Assembly: GCA_027492275.1 (NCBI GenBank)
Contig: JAPUFC010000080.1
Span: 1-41,257 of the forward strand
DNA length: 41,257 nt
Direction: 5' to 3'
Source of the DNA: Mesorhizobium sp.
GTDB taxonomy: Bacteria; Pseudomonadota; Alphaproteobacteria; Rhizobiales; Rhizobiaceae
Shown here: piece by piece, positions 27,900 through 36,154 of the stretch
Layout of the letters: each line of letters opens with the position of its first letter
How positions within the stretch are numbered: the stretch's first letter is position 1
The notes under the pieces: generated by a model
The model's input: only the letters and a program-made list of their open reading frames with translations
The model's database searches: none
Told to the model about the DNA's origin: nothing
Translations under genes and position numbers: made by a program

Positions 27900-28084
27900 T
27901 CGGGTCGCGCATCCGGTTAAGGGCGCTGCTCCGCTCCGATGGGCCTTGATCAGGAATCCGCGCGCGTGCGCGAGACGCGCCGATCCGCGCGGCGGCCGGC
28001 GAGGGGGAAGTATAAAATCGTCCGCATCGCCTTATCCGGCGGTTAACCACTTGAAACGGCTGGAGGAATAAAGGAATCGGTAAG

Positions 28085-28111
28085 GCTGTTTCTTAAGCCG
28101 TTCGAAACAGC
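28085..28111. repeat. Perfect 8-bp inverted repeat before flp
   Basis: GCTGTTTC (28085-28092) and GAAACAGC (28104-28111) are exact reverse complements around an 11-base centre containing TTAAGCC. It lies 85-111 bases upstream of the flp pilin start. No T-run follows, so an operator or leader stem is more likely than a terminator. Confidence 0.45.
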
Positions 28112-28195
28112 TCCTCGCTAGGTTGTGGCTATTCCGATCAACCACCCGAACAGAGTTGACGGAAGTGCTGTAACGAAGGAACCAGGAGCTCTGCA

Positions 28196-28390
28196 ATGAC
28201 CAAGATTTTCGCACGTTTCGTCAAGAACGAGTCCGGCGCCACCGCCATTGAGTATGGCCTGATCGCCGCCCTCATCGCCCTCGTGATCGTCGCCGGCGCC
28301 ACCACGCTCGGCACCACGCTGAATTCGAAGTTCGAGAGCATCGCCACCTCGGTCAGCGGCGCTGGCGGCGGCGGCGGCGGCGGCGAGTAA
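28196..28390 (+). CDS. Flp-family type IVb pilin
   Basis: This 64-residue prepilin is the major subunit of the Flp/Tad pilus. A short basic leader ends with Gly14, then ATAIEYGLIAALIALVIVAGA: the Flp signature with Glu at +5 and Tyr at +6 of the mature chain and one hydrophobic helix. Cleavage is expected after Gly14 by CpaA. The mature pilin would be 50 residues. The C-terminal end is a run of seven glycines and a Glu, encoded by (GGC)7 and GAG, which is odd for a pilin. A strong Shine-Dalgarno (CAGGAGCT) and a terminator after the gene fit high expression of the subunit relative to the assembly genes. Confidence 0.93.
   Translation: MTKIFARFVKNESGATAIEYGLIAALIALVIVAGATTLGTTLNSKFESIATSVSGAGGGGGGGE
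28364..28384 (+). repeat. (GGC)7 trinucleotide repeat in the flp pilin gene
   Basis: Seven perfect GGC units encode the glycine tail of the pilin just before GAG and the stop codon. Slippage would change the number of glycines without a frameshift. Confidence 0.9.
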
Positions 28391-28416
28391 GCCGAGGCGT
28401 CCTGCGCCAGAGAAGC

Positions 28417-28446
28417 GGCCGCCCGAAAGGGCGGCCATTTTCTTTT
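28417..28446 (+). terminator. Intrinsic terminator between flp and cpaA
   Basis: GGCCGCCC (28417-28424) pairs perfectly with GGGCGGCC (28429-28436) over a GAAA loop and is followed by ATTTTCTTTT. It lies 26 bases after the flp stop. It would end most flp transcripts and let only some read into cpaA, or separate the two units. Confidence 0.85.
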
Positions 28447-28499
28447 CGGGGAGCCCCTTGGCGCTCCCGCACCGTCGATTTTCCATCGGGACCAGGTTC

Positions 28500-29021
28500 A
28501 TGCTCGCGGCGCTGATCTTCGTGGTGTTTCCCTTCTGCATGGTCTTCGCGGCCATCTCAGACATGCTGTCGATGACGATCGCCAACCGGGTCTCGCTGAT
28601 CCTCGTGGCCACCTTCGCGTTCGTCGCGCCGCTGACCGGCATGGGCTGGGCCGAATACGGCATGCATTTCGCGGCCGGCGCCACGATGCTGTCCGTCACC
28701 TTCGCGCTCTTCGCCATTGGCGGGATGGGCGGCGGCGACGCCAAGCTGATCGCCGCGACGGCGCTGTGGATGGGCTTCAACGTCCACCTGGTCCAGTATC
28801 TGGTGACGTCTTCCGTGTTCGGCGGCGTGCTCACCATGGCTATCTTGAGCTATCGCGCGTCTCCGCTGGCCGTCTATACCGGCCACAACCGCTTCCTGCG
28901 CCATCTCTCCGACAAGAGCGTCGGCATTCCCTACGGGATCGCGCTCGGCGTCGGCGGTCTTCTCACCTATCCCGAGTCGCCGCTGATGCTGTGGGCGCGC
29001 GCCGCGCTGGCGGGACACTGA
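28500..29021 (+). CDS. cpaA: Prepilin peptidase CpaA (TadV type)
   Basis: This 173-residue inner-membrane aspartic protease (A24 family) cuts the leaders of Flp and TadE-type prepilins. The two catalytic Asp sit in AAISDMLSMTIANRVS and GGMGGGDAKL, as in small TadV/CpaA enzymes. Several hydrophobic helices span the membrane. It has no N-terminal methylase domain, as usual for this type. ATG 28500 gives MLAALIFVVFPFCMVFAAISD, close to related starts. A TTG at 28458 behind GGGGAG would add 14 residues and cannot be excluded. Confidence 0.92.
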   Translation: MLAALIFVVFPFCMVFAAISDMLSMTIANRVSLILVATFAFVAPLTGMGWAEYGMHFAAGATMLSVTFALFAIGGMGGGDAKLIAATALWMGFNVHLVQYLVTSSVFGGVLTMAILSYRASPLAVYTGHNRFLRHLSDKSVGIPYGIALGVGGLLTYPESPLMLWARAALAGH

Positions 29022-29104
29022 CGGTTGCGATCCTCGGGCGCGCCACCCGTTAACGCCCGCGCATGCGAATAAACCTCGCATTAATCACGATCGTAAGCTT
29101 TGCA

Positions 29105-29120
29105 TTAACCCTAATTTGAC
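29105..29120 (+). promoter_or_regulatory. CtrA-like site upstream of cpaB
   Basis: The plus strand reads TTAACCCTAATTTGAC, i.e. TTAA-N7-TTGAC, one mismatch from TTAA-N7-TTAAC. It ends 59 bases before the cpaB start, in a short AT-rich gap (29060-29120) that also carries a GCATTAA repeat at 29078 and 29102. In Caulobacter CtrA drives pilA; a similar role here is inference. Confidence 0.45.
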
Positions 29121-29179
29121 GATTGCCGCTGCAATCTCCGCCGCATGGGCTCTTGGTTTGCCCGGGCAGAGGTTGGGAC

Positions 29180-29995
29180 ATGGCTGCATCCCGTGTGATC
29201 ATTTTGGGCGTCGCGGTCGTCGCGGCGGCGGGCGCCGGCTACGTCGCCAAGAACATGCTCGTCCCGCCGGCGCCCAAGGTCGTCGTCGAGCAGGGGCCGC
29301 GCCAGCCGGCGATCGAGCTGACCGACGTGCTGGTGCTGAAGAACGATGTCGGCATGGGCGAGCCGCTGGGCAACGCGCTGACCTGGCAGGCCTGGCCGTC
29401 CGGCGGCGTCTACCCGACCTTCGTCACGCGCGCCGCCAACCCCGAGGCGCTCGACAAATACCGGAATTCCGTGGCCCGCGTCGCCCTCTATAGCGGTGAG
29501 CCGCTGCGCACCTCCAAGCTGGTCGGCGAGGGCCAGACCTTCATGTCCTCGGTCCTGCCGGCGGGCAAGCGCGCTGTGGCCACGCAGATCGCCGCCGACA
29601 CCTCGGCCGGCGGCTTCATCCTGCCGAACGACACGGTGGACGTCATCATGACGCGCCGCTCCGATTCGGCCACGGCGACAAGCGGCTACGTCACCGCGAC
29701 GATCCTCAAGAACATCCGGGTGCTGGCGATCGACCAGACCATCCAGGAGGACGAGCAGGGCAAGAAGACCAAGGTCGGCGAGACGGCGACGCTGGAGCTG
29801 ACGCCGCAGCAGGCCGAGATCATCACCGTGGCGCAGCAGATGGCCGACCGGCTGAGCCTGTCGCTCCGCTCGGTCGCCGACGCGCAGGAGAAGATCGACG
29901 ACGAGGCCGACTATCTCGTCTCGGGCAACGGAAAGCGCGGCACCGTCCGTCTGATCAAGTCCGGCGAGATTTCCGAAGTGGGGGCACGCAAATGA
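29180..29995 (+). CDS. cpaB: Flp pilus assembly protein CpaB (RcpC type)
   Basis: CpaB is an inner-membrane-anchored periplasmic protein of the Tad pilus with an SAF-type domain. The 271-residue product has one N-terminal helix (SRVIILGVAVVAAAGAGYVA). The SAF/RcpC part then has LPAGKRAVATQIAADTSAGGFILPNDTVDVIMTRR and LKNIRVLAIDQTIQ. The C-terminal LELTPQQAEIITVAQQMADRLSLSLRS is also conserved. ATG 29180 is preferred over an earlier in-frame ATG at 29123, which would put 19 non-membrane residues ahead of the anchor. The TGA overlaps the cpaC start (ATGA). Confidence 0.94.
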   Translation: MAASRVIILGVAVVAAAGAGYVAKNMLVPPAPKVVVEQGPRQPAIELTDVLVLKNDVGMGEPLGNALTWQAWPSGGVYPTFVTRAANPEALDKYRNSVARVALYSGEPLRTSKLVGEGQTFMSSVLPAGKRAVATQIAADTSAGGFILPNDTVDVIMTRRSDSATATSGYVTATILKNIRVLAIDQTIQEDEQGKKTKVGETATLELTPQQAEIITVAQQMADRLSLSLRSVADAQEKIDDEADYLVSGNGKRGTVRLIKSGEISEVGARK

Positions 29996-31575
29996 GGTCC
30001 GAGGTGATTTTGCCCGCAGCGCGCCGCATGACACGCACAGCCAGCCTTCCAGCCCTGCTGATGGCCGCCACGGCGCTGTGCGGCGTGTCGTGGACGGCGC
30101 CGGCCCTGGCCAACGGGCGCGGGGCCGCGTCCGAGGTGATGGCGCGCGAAGGCGACCGCATCAAGCTCGGCCTGAACAAGGCGATCGTGCTGGAACTGCC
30201 CGCCGACGCCTACGACATCCTCGTCGCCAACCCGGCCGTCGCCGACGCCGTGACGCGCACGTCGCGGCGCATCTACATCTTCGGCAAGGCGGTCGGCGAG
30301 ACGAATATCTTCATCTTCGACGCCAAAGGCGGCCAGATCGGGCATTACGACCTGGCGGTCGAGCGCGACGTGGCCGGGCTGGAAGGCTACATCAAGCGCT
30401 TCATCCCCACCTCCGACGTGAAGGTCGAGCTGGTCAACGACAACGTCGTGCTGACGGGCACCGTCGAGACGCCGCTGGACGCCAAGCGCGCCGCCGATCT
30501 CGCGCGCATCTTCGTGACGGGCGGCGAGGCGACCACCGGCCAGTATTCGCAGACCGCGAGCGGCGGCGACGCGGCCGGCGGGGTCGACATCAACAACCCC
30601 GACGCCGAGCGCCAGGTTTCCTCGATCGTCAACCTGATCAGCATCGTCGGCGAGGATCAGGTGATGCTGAAGGTGACGGTTGCGGAAGTCAGCCGCACCG
30701 TCATGAAGCAGCTCGGCGTCAACATGATCGGCAGCGGCAACGCCAACGGCATCTCCTGGGGCGCGATCGCCGAATCGTCCTACGGCCTCGGCAAGCCGCT
30801 CTCCGCCGGCGGCTTCGCCCTCGGCGGCTCCATGATCGACGCCTATGTCAACGCCATGGAGCAGGCCGGCGTCATGAAGACCCTCGCCGAGCCGACCCTG
30901 TCGGCCGTGTCGGGCGAGCAGGCGACCTTCCGCGTCGGCGGCGAGTTCAACCTCGTCTCCGGGCGATCGACCGACAATGACGGCAAGGTCACCTACGACG
31001 TGGACAAGCTGGAATACGGCATCAGCCTGGATTTCAAGCCGGTGGTGCTGTCGGCCGGCCGCATCAGCCTCAAGATCCGCACCTCCGTCTCGGAGCCCAC
31101 GACCGAGGGCAGCGTCCCGTTCGAAGCGGGCCCGAGCGGCCGTTCCGGCCTGTTCAGCTATCTCGACCCGCGCCGCAACCTGCCCGGCACGAACGTCCTG
31201 TCGATCCGCAAGCGTCTGGCCGACACGACGGTCGAGCTGCCCTCCGGCGGCTCCATGATGATCGCCGGCCTCGTCCGCGACGACATCCGCCAGGCGGTCA
31301 ACGGCATGCCCGGCCTCTCCAAGGTGCCGGTGCTCGGCACGCTGTTCCGCAGCCGCGACTTCGTGCGCAACGAGACTGAGCTGGTCATCATCGTCACGCC
31401 CTACCTGGCCAAGCCGACGGCGCGGCGCGACCTCGCCAAGCCCGACGACAATTTCAACGCCGCGAGTGACGGCGCCGGCATGTTCCTTGGCCGCGTCAAC
31501 CGCGTCTACGGCACGATGAAAACGGACAGGCCGGACGGCCGCTACCACGGCGTCGTCGGCTACATCTACAAGTGA
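29992..31575 (+). CDS. cpaC: Flp pilus outer-membrane secretin CpaC (RcpA type)
   Basis: This 527-residue protein forms the outer-membrane channel for the pilus. It has a signal peptide (residues about 13-40) and a secretin-N domain (IVLELPADAYDILVANPAVADAV). A BON-like domain follows (VKVELVNDNVVLTGTVETPLDAKRAADL), then the secretin domain from about residue 270 with AEPTLSAVSGEQATFRVGGEF. The end is VPVLGTLFRSRDFVRNETELVIIVTPYLAKP. ATG 29992 overlaps the cpaB TGA and gives an extended N terminus before the signal; ATG 30028 is a likely alternative. Confidence 0.95.
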   Translation: MRSEVILPAARRMTRTASLPALLMAATALCGVSWTAPALANGRGAASEVMAREGDRIKLGLNKAIVLELPADAYDILVANPAVADAVTRTSRRIYIFGKAVGETNIFIFDAKGGQIGHYDLAVERDVAGLEGYIKRFIPTSDVKVELVNDNVVLTGTVETPLDAKRAADLARIFVTGGEATTGQYSQTASGGDAAGGVDINNPDAERQVSSIVNLISIVGEDQVMLKVTVAEVSRTVMKQLGVNMIGSGNANGISWGAIAESSYGLGKPLSAGGFALGGSMIDAYVNAMEQAGVMKTLAEPTLSAVSGEQATFRVGGEFNLVSGRSTDNDGKVTYDVDKLEYGISLDFKPVVLSAGRISLKIRTSVSEPTTEGSVPFEAGPSGRSGLFSYLDPRRNLPGTNVLSIRKRLADTTVELPSGGSMMIAGLVRDDIRQAVNGMPGLSKVPVLGTLFRSRDFVRNETELVIIVTPYLAKPTARRDLAKPDDNFNAASDGAGMFLGRVNRVYGTMKTDRPDGRYHGVVGYIYK

Positions 31576-31586
31576 CGGGGACAACC

Positions 31587-32300
31587 ATGCCTGATCTTGC
31601 CTTGAAATCCGGGCCGGCCCGCCGCCCCGCTCTGTTGCGGACCGTCGCTCCCCTGGTTCTGGCCGGGCTGCTCGCGGCCTGCGCCAACCAGCGCGACTCC
31701 GTGGTGGTCGGCTCCATCCCGGACGACTACCGCACCAACCACCCGATCGTCATCGCCGAGAAGGAGCAGGTGATCGACCTGGTCGTCGGCACCAGCGACC
31801 GCGGCGCCACCACGCAGCAGAAGGCGACGCTGGAAGGCTTCCTGTCCGGCTACGACAGGAGCGCCGCGCCGGTGCTGAAGATCTACGCGCCGAGGGGATC
31901 GGCCAATTCGCTCGCCGCGGCCGACGCCGCCCGGGATTTCGCCGCGGTCGCCAAGAAGAACGGCGTGCCGGCGAGCCGCGTCATGGTCACCTCCTATCAG
32001 GCCGACGCGGCCGAGACGGCTGCGCCGGTGCGCGTCGCCTTCACGGCGGTGAAGGCGCAGACCAATAAATGCGGCCGCTGGCCCAAGGACCTTTTCGACA
32101 ACGCCGACAACAAGCACTACGCCAATTTCGGCTGCTCCTACCAGAACAACGTCGCGGCCCAGATCGCTAACCCGAACGACCTGCTCGGACCGCGCAAGCA
32201 GACGCCGATCGACGCCGAGAACCGCTCGCGCGTGATCGACGACTATCGCAGGACGCCGAACAACGTCGCCGACGATTGGCAGCCTGAGACCCGCTACTAG
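31587..32300 (+). CDS. cpaD: Flp pilus lipoprotein CpaD
   Basis: CpaD is a periplasmic/outer-membrane lipoprotein that helps secretin assembly. The 237-residue product has a lipoprotein signal ending in the lipobox LLAAC, with the lipidated Cys at residue 32. The CpaD part includes DDYRTNHPIVIAEKEQVIDL and NFGCSYQNNVAAQIANPNDLLGPR, which is characteristic. An Asp/Arg-rich C terminus (DDYRRTPNNVADDW) follows. ATG 31587, after GACGGGGAC, is chosen over GTG 31572, which overlaps the cpaC stop. It is 25 bases ahead of cpaE. Confidence 0.93.
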   Translation: MPDLALKSGPARRPALLRTVAPLVLAGLLAACANQRDSVVVGSIPDDYRTNHPIVIAEKEQVIDLVVGTSDRGATTQQKATLEGFLSGYDRSAAPVLKIYAPRGSANSLAAADAARDFAAVAKKNGVPASRVMVTSYQADAAETAAPVRVAFTAVKAQTNKCGRWPKDLFDNADNKHYANFGCSYQNNVAAQIANPNDLLGPRKQTPIDAENRSRVIDDYRRTPNNVADDWQPETRY

Positions 32301-32325
32301 GCCCGCGTAGGACCCGGAGACGATC

Positions 32326-33603
32326 ATGAGCAACCTTGCCTACGACGATCAGGCCGAAGAGGGCGCCAGCCACCAGGACGTCGCCGCCATGCAGGCGCTT
32401 CGTCCGGTGCCGCGCATCTCGGTGCAGGCCTTCTGCGAGACGGAGAGCGTGGCCGGGCCGATCGAGCGCGCCGCCGAGGACCGCCGCATGGGCAAGGCCC
32501 ATCTCAAGGTGCACATGGGCGGCGTCGCCACGGCGATCGAGTTCTACCAGAGCGCGCCGACGCCGAACCTGATCATCCTGGAATCGCGCGCCGAGCCGGG
32601 CGAGATGCTGGAGCAGCTCGGCCAGCTCGCGGAATATTGCGATCCGACCACCAAGGTCGTCGTCATCGGCCACTACAACGACGTCGGGCTCTACCGCGAG
32701 CTCGTCCGCTCCGGCGTCTCGGAATATGTCGTGGCGCCGGTTTCCATGGCCGACGTGGTCAGCGTCATCTCGACCATCTTCGTCGATCCCGATGCCGAGC
32801 CCATCGGCCGCTCCATCGCCTTCATCGGCGCCAAGGGCGGCGTCGGCTCCTCGACCATCGCCCACAATGTGAGCTGGGCGGTATCCAGCCTCTTCAAGTC
32901 GGAGACGGTGGTGGTCGACCTCGACCTCGCCTTCGGCACCGCCAACATCAATTTCGATCAGGACCCGGCGCAGGGCGTGGCCGAGGCCGTCTATGCCCCG
33001 GAGCGCATCGACGAGGTGTATCTCGACCGCCTGCTGGCGCAGTGCGCGGAGCACCTGTCGCTGCTGGCGGCGCCCTCGACGCTCGACCGCACCTACGATT
33101 TCGACCCGGAGGCCTTTGCCGGCATCATCGACATCGCCCAGCGCAGCGCCCCGGTCGTCATCCTCGACGTGCCGCACATCTGGAACGGCTGGACCAAGAA
33201 CACGCTGATGAAGGCGGACGAGATCGTCATCACCGCGACGCCCGAGCTTGCCAACCTGCGCAACACCAAGAACCTGGTGGACATGCTGAAGCGGCTGCGC
33301 CCCAACGACCTGCCGCCCAAGCTGATCATCAACCAGATCGGCGTGCCGAAGCGTCCCGAGATCAGCGCCGCCGACTTCGCCGAGCCGCTGGGCATCACGC
33401 CCATGGCCACGATCCCCTTCGACCCGCAGCTCTTCGGCAACGCGTCCAACAACGGCCGCATGCTGGGCGAGATGGACGCCGCCAATGCGATCACCCAGCA
33501 GATCGCCGAGATGGCGCATGTCCTGACCGGGCGCGCGGAGATCAAGACGAAGAAGAAGCCCGCGCTCGGCGACCTGATCGCCAGGTTCAGGCGCAAGAAG
33601 TGA
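32326..33603 (+). CDS. cpaE: Pilus localisation/assembly ATPase-like protein CpaE (TadZ type)
   Basis: CpaE/TadZ is a MinD/ParA-like protein that places the pilus machine at the pole. The 425-residue product has an N-terminal receiver-like domain (residues about 40-165) whose motif PNLIILESRAEPGEML sits where a phosphoacceptor would be. The ATPase domain carries the deviant Walker motif GAKGGVGSSTIAHN (about 167-180). The signature Lys is kept, while the catalytic-type Lys of GKT is Ser, as in other CpaE. AFGTANINFDQDP and TPELANLRNTKNLVDML follow. It likely recruits CpaF, encoded 31 bases downstream. Confidence 0.93.
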   Translation: MSNLAYDDQAEEGASHQDVAAMQALRPVPRISVQAFCETESVAGPIERAAEDRRMGKAHLKVHMGGVATAIEFYQSAPTPNLIILESRAEPGEMLEQLGQLAEYCDPTTKVVVIGHYNDVGLYRELVRSGVSEYVVAPVSMADVVSVISTIFVDPDAEPIGRSIAFIGAKGGVGSSTIAHNVSWAVSSLFKSETVVVDLDLAFGTANINFDQDPAQGVAEAVYAPERIDEVYLDRLLAQCAEHLSLLAAPSTLDRTYDFDPEAFAGIIDIAQRSAPVVILDVPHIWNGWTKNTLMKADEIVITATPELANLRNTKNLVDMLKRLRPNDLPPKLIINQIGVPKRPEISAADFAEPLGITPMATIPFDPQLFGNASNNGRMLGEMDAANAITQQIAEMAHVLTGRAEIKTKKKPALGDLIARFRRKK

Positions 33604-33634
33604 TCCGGTAGCGAGATCGGAGTATCGAGGCCCC

Positions 33635-35131
33635 ATGTTCGGCAAGAGAGGCAATGAAGACGGCGGCCGGCCCAGGCCGGACTTCCGGCCGCTGGGAGCG
33701 CCGCCGGCCGCCGCGGCCGTCGCTTCGCCCCCGCAGTCGCCGCCGGTCTACACGCAGGCCGCCACCCAGGCCGCATCCGCGCCGGCCCGCCGCCCTGTCG
33801 AGGCGCCGGCCCTCGCGCCGGAGGCCCCCCGGGCGCAGCGCGAGCGCAGCGAAAGCTACTACGACACCAAGAGCCAGGTCTTCTCGGCGCTGATCGACAC
33901 GATCGACCTGTCGCAGCTCGCCAAGCTCGATCCCGAAGGCGCGCGCGAGGAAATCCGCGACATCGTCAACGACATCATCGCCATCAAGAACTTCGCGATG
34001 ACCATCGCCGAGCAGGAAGAGCTGCTCGAGGACATCTGCAACGACGTGCTGGGCTACGGCCCGCTGGAGCCGCTGCTGGCGCGCGACGACATCGCCGACA
34101 TCATGGTGAACGGCTCGCGCAACGTCTATATCGAGGTCAACGGCAAGGTGGAGCAGACCTCGGTCCGCTTCCGCGACAACCAGCAGCTCCTGAACATCTG
34201 CCAGCGCATCGTCAGCCAGGTCGGCCGCCGCGTCGACGAAAGCTCGCCGATCTGCGACGCGCGCCTGCCCGACGGCAGCCGCGTCAACGTCATCGCGCCG
34301 CCGCTGGCCATCGACGGCACCGCGCTCACCATCCGCAAGTTCAAGAAGGACAAGCTGACCCTCGACCAGCTCGTCCGCTACAACTCGATCTCGCCCGAAG
34401 GCGCGGAGATCCTGAAGATCATCGGCCGGGTGCGCTGCAACGTCATCATCTCGGGCGGCACCGGCTCCGGCAAGACGACGCTGCTCAACTGCCTGACCAA
34501 CTACGTCGACCGCGAGGAGCGCGTCATCACCTGCGAGGACTCGGCCGAGCTGCAGCTCCAGCAGCCGCACGTCGTGCGCCTCGAGACGCGCCCGCCCAAC
34601 CTCGAGGGCGAGGGCGAGGTGACCATGCGCGACCTGGTCAAGAACTGCCTGCGCATGCGTCCCGAACGCATCATCGTCGGCGAGGTGCGCGGGCCGGAGG
34701 TGTTCGATCTCCTGCAGGCCATGAACACCGGCCACGACGGCTCGATGGGCACCATCCACTCCAACAGCCCGCGCGAATGCCTGAACCGCATGGAATCCAT
34801 GATCGCCATGGGCGGCTACACGCTGCCGCAGCGCACGGTGCGCGAGATCATCGTAGGCTCGGTCGACGTCATCATCCAGGCCGCGCGCCTGCGCGACGGC
34901 TCGCGCCGCATCACCCACGTCACCGAGGTGATCGGCATGGAGGGCGACGTCATCATCACGCAGGACCTCGTGCTCTACAACATCAAGGGCGAGGACGCCT
35001 CGGGCAGGTTGATCGGCCACCATGTCTCGACGGGCATCGGCAGGCCGCATTTCTGGGATCGCGCGCGCTATTTCGGCGAGGAGCAGCGCCTCGCCGCCGC
35101 GCTGGACGCGATGGAGAAACGGGCCGACTGA
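33635..35131 (+). CDS. cpaF: Flp pilus assembly ATPase CpaF (TadA)
   Basis: CpaF is the hexameric secretion ATPase that powers Flp pilus assembly. The 498-residue product has a Pro/Ala-rich N terminus and an N-terminal recognition part ([28 protein letters not shown]). The ATPase has Walker [10 protein letters not shown] (about 274-282), the Asp box [25 protein letters not shown], Walker [34 protein letters not shown] and the His box. The TGA overlaps the tadB ATG. It is intact. Confidence 0.97.
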   Translation: MFGKRGNEDGGRPRPDFRPLGAPPAAAAVASPPQSPPVYTQAATQAASAPARRPVEAPALAPEAPRAQRERSESYYDTKSQVFSALIDTIDLSQLAKLDPEGAREEIRDIVNDIIAIKNFAMTIAEQEELLEDICNDVLGYGPLEPLLARDDIADIMVNGSRNVYIEVNGKVEQTSVRFRDNQQLLNICQRIVSQVGRRVDESSPICDARLPDGSRVNVIAPPLAIDGTALTIRKFKKDKLTLDQLVRYNSISPEGAEILKIIGRVRCNVIISGGTGSGKTTLLNCLTNYVDREERVITCEDSAELQLQQPHVVRLETRPPNLEGEGEVTMRDLVKNCLRMRPERIIVGEVRGPEVFDLLQAMNTGHDGSMGTIHSNSPRECLNRMESMIAMGGYTLPQRTVREIIVGSVDVIIQAARLRDGSRRITHVTEVIGMEGDVIITQDLVLYNIKGEDASGRLIGHHVSTGIGRPHFWDRARYFGEEQRLAAALDAMEKRAD

Positions 35132-36144
35132 TGTTTGGACTGGATGGCGCCACCCTGGTCTTCATCGTTCTCGCGGCGTGCAGCGCCGGCGCGATCGCCT
35201 ACGCCTTCCTGTTCAACAGGATCGCCGACGAGCGGGCCGCCGAGCGCCGGCTGGTCACGGTCAAGAACGCCGACACCGACCGGATGGCCGTCAAGGCCTC
35301 GCGCGACCGCATGGCCGAGGTCGCCCGCCGCCGCAAGACCATCCAGGACTCGCTCAAGGACCTCGACGCCAAGCAGAAGGTCAAGGACGTCAACGTCAAG
35401 AAGCCGCCGCTCAAGGTGCAGATTCGCCAGGCGGGAATGACGGTGACGATCGAGCGCTTCTACATCTACTCGGCCGTGTTCGGCGTGCTGATGACCATGA
35501 TCGCCTTCGTCGCCGGCCTGCCTTTGATGGTCCTGCCGGGCGTCCTGCTCGTCGCCGGCCTCGGCCTGCCGCGGTGGTTCGTCTCGTTCCGGCGCGGCCG
35601 CCGCGTGAAGGCCTTCCTCAAGGAATTTCCCAACGCGCTCGACATCATCGTGCGCGCCATCAAGTCGGGACTGCCGCTCAACGACGCCATCCGGCTGATC
35701 GCCAGCGAATCGCCCGAGCCCGTCCGCTCGGAATTCCGCCGCATCGTCGAGGCCCAGCAGCTCGGCATGACCATCCCGGAAGCCTGCATGCGCATGCCCG
35801 AATCCATGCCGTGCCCGGAGGCCAGCTTCTTCGGCATCGTCATCCAGATCCAGCAGCAGGCCGGCGGCAATCTGTCGGAAGCGCTCGGCAACCTGTCGCG
35901 GGTGCTGCGCGACCGCAAGAAGATGAAGGCGAAGGTGCAGGCGCTCTCCATGGAGGCCAAGGCGTCCGCCGCCATCATCGGCGCGCTGCCCTTCATCGTC
36001 GCCTTCCTGGTCTTCATGTCCAGCCCCAACTACATCATGCCGCTCTTCACCAAGAGCACCGGCCACCTGATCCTCGGCATATCCGGCTTGTGGATGGGCA
36101 TGGGCCTGCTGGTGATGCGCAAGATGATCAACTTCGAAGTGTAG
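35131..36144 (+). CDS. tadB: Flp pilus platform protein TadB
   Basis: TadB is one of two T2SF-type inner-membrane platform proteins of the Tad machine. The 337-residue protein has an N-terminal helix (TLVFIVLAACSAGAIAYAFLF), a charged cytoplasmic stretch, then two helices (residues about 115-155). The T2SF domain has FLKEFPNALDIIVRAIKSGLPLNDAIRLIA and QIQQQAGGNLSEALGNLSRVLRDRKKM. Two more helices end the protein. ATG 35131 overlaps the cpaF stop by one base; longer frames upstream lie inside cpaF and are rejected. TadC follows 10 bases later. Confidence 0.95.
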   Translation: MFGLDGATLVFIVLAACSAGAIAYAFLFNRIADERAAERRLVTVKNADTDRMAVKASRDRMAEVARRRKTIQDSLKDLDAKQKVKDVNVKKPPLKVQIRQAGMTVTIERFYIYSAVFGVLMTMIAFVAGLPLMVLPGVLLVAGLGLPRWFVSFRRGRRVKAFLKEFPNALDIIVRAIKSGLPLNDAIRLIASESPEPVRSEFRRIVEAQQLGMTIPEACMRMPESMPCPEASFFGIVIQIQQQAGGNLSEALGNLSRVLRDRKKMKAKVQALSMEAKASAAIIGALPFIVAFLVFMSSPNYIMPLFTKSTGHLILGISGLWMGMGLLVMRKMINFEV

Positions 36145-36154
36145 GAGGGCGCAG

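Larger units (their letters stand above)
27833..28195. promoter_or_regulatory. 363-bp divergent control region of the pilus locus
   Basis: No gene is seen. The region separates the minus-strand secretin-N gene from the plus-strand flp pilin gene. It holds an inverted CtrA-like site at 27884-27899, GGTTAA at 27915-27920 and the palindrome GGTTAACC at 28041-28048. A perfect 8-bp inverted repeat (28085-28092 with 28104-28111) and a good Shine-Dalgarno CAGGAGCT just before the flp ATG complete it. No convincing -35/-10 pair was found. Confidence 0.5.
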
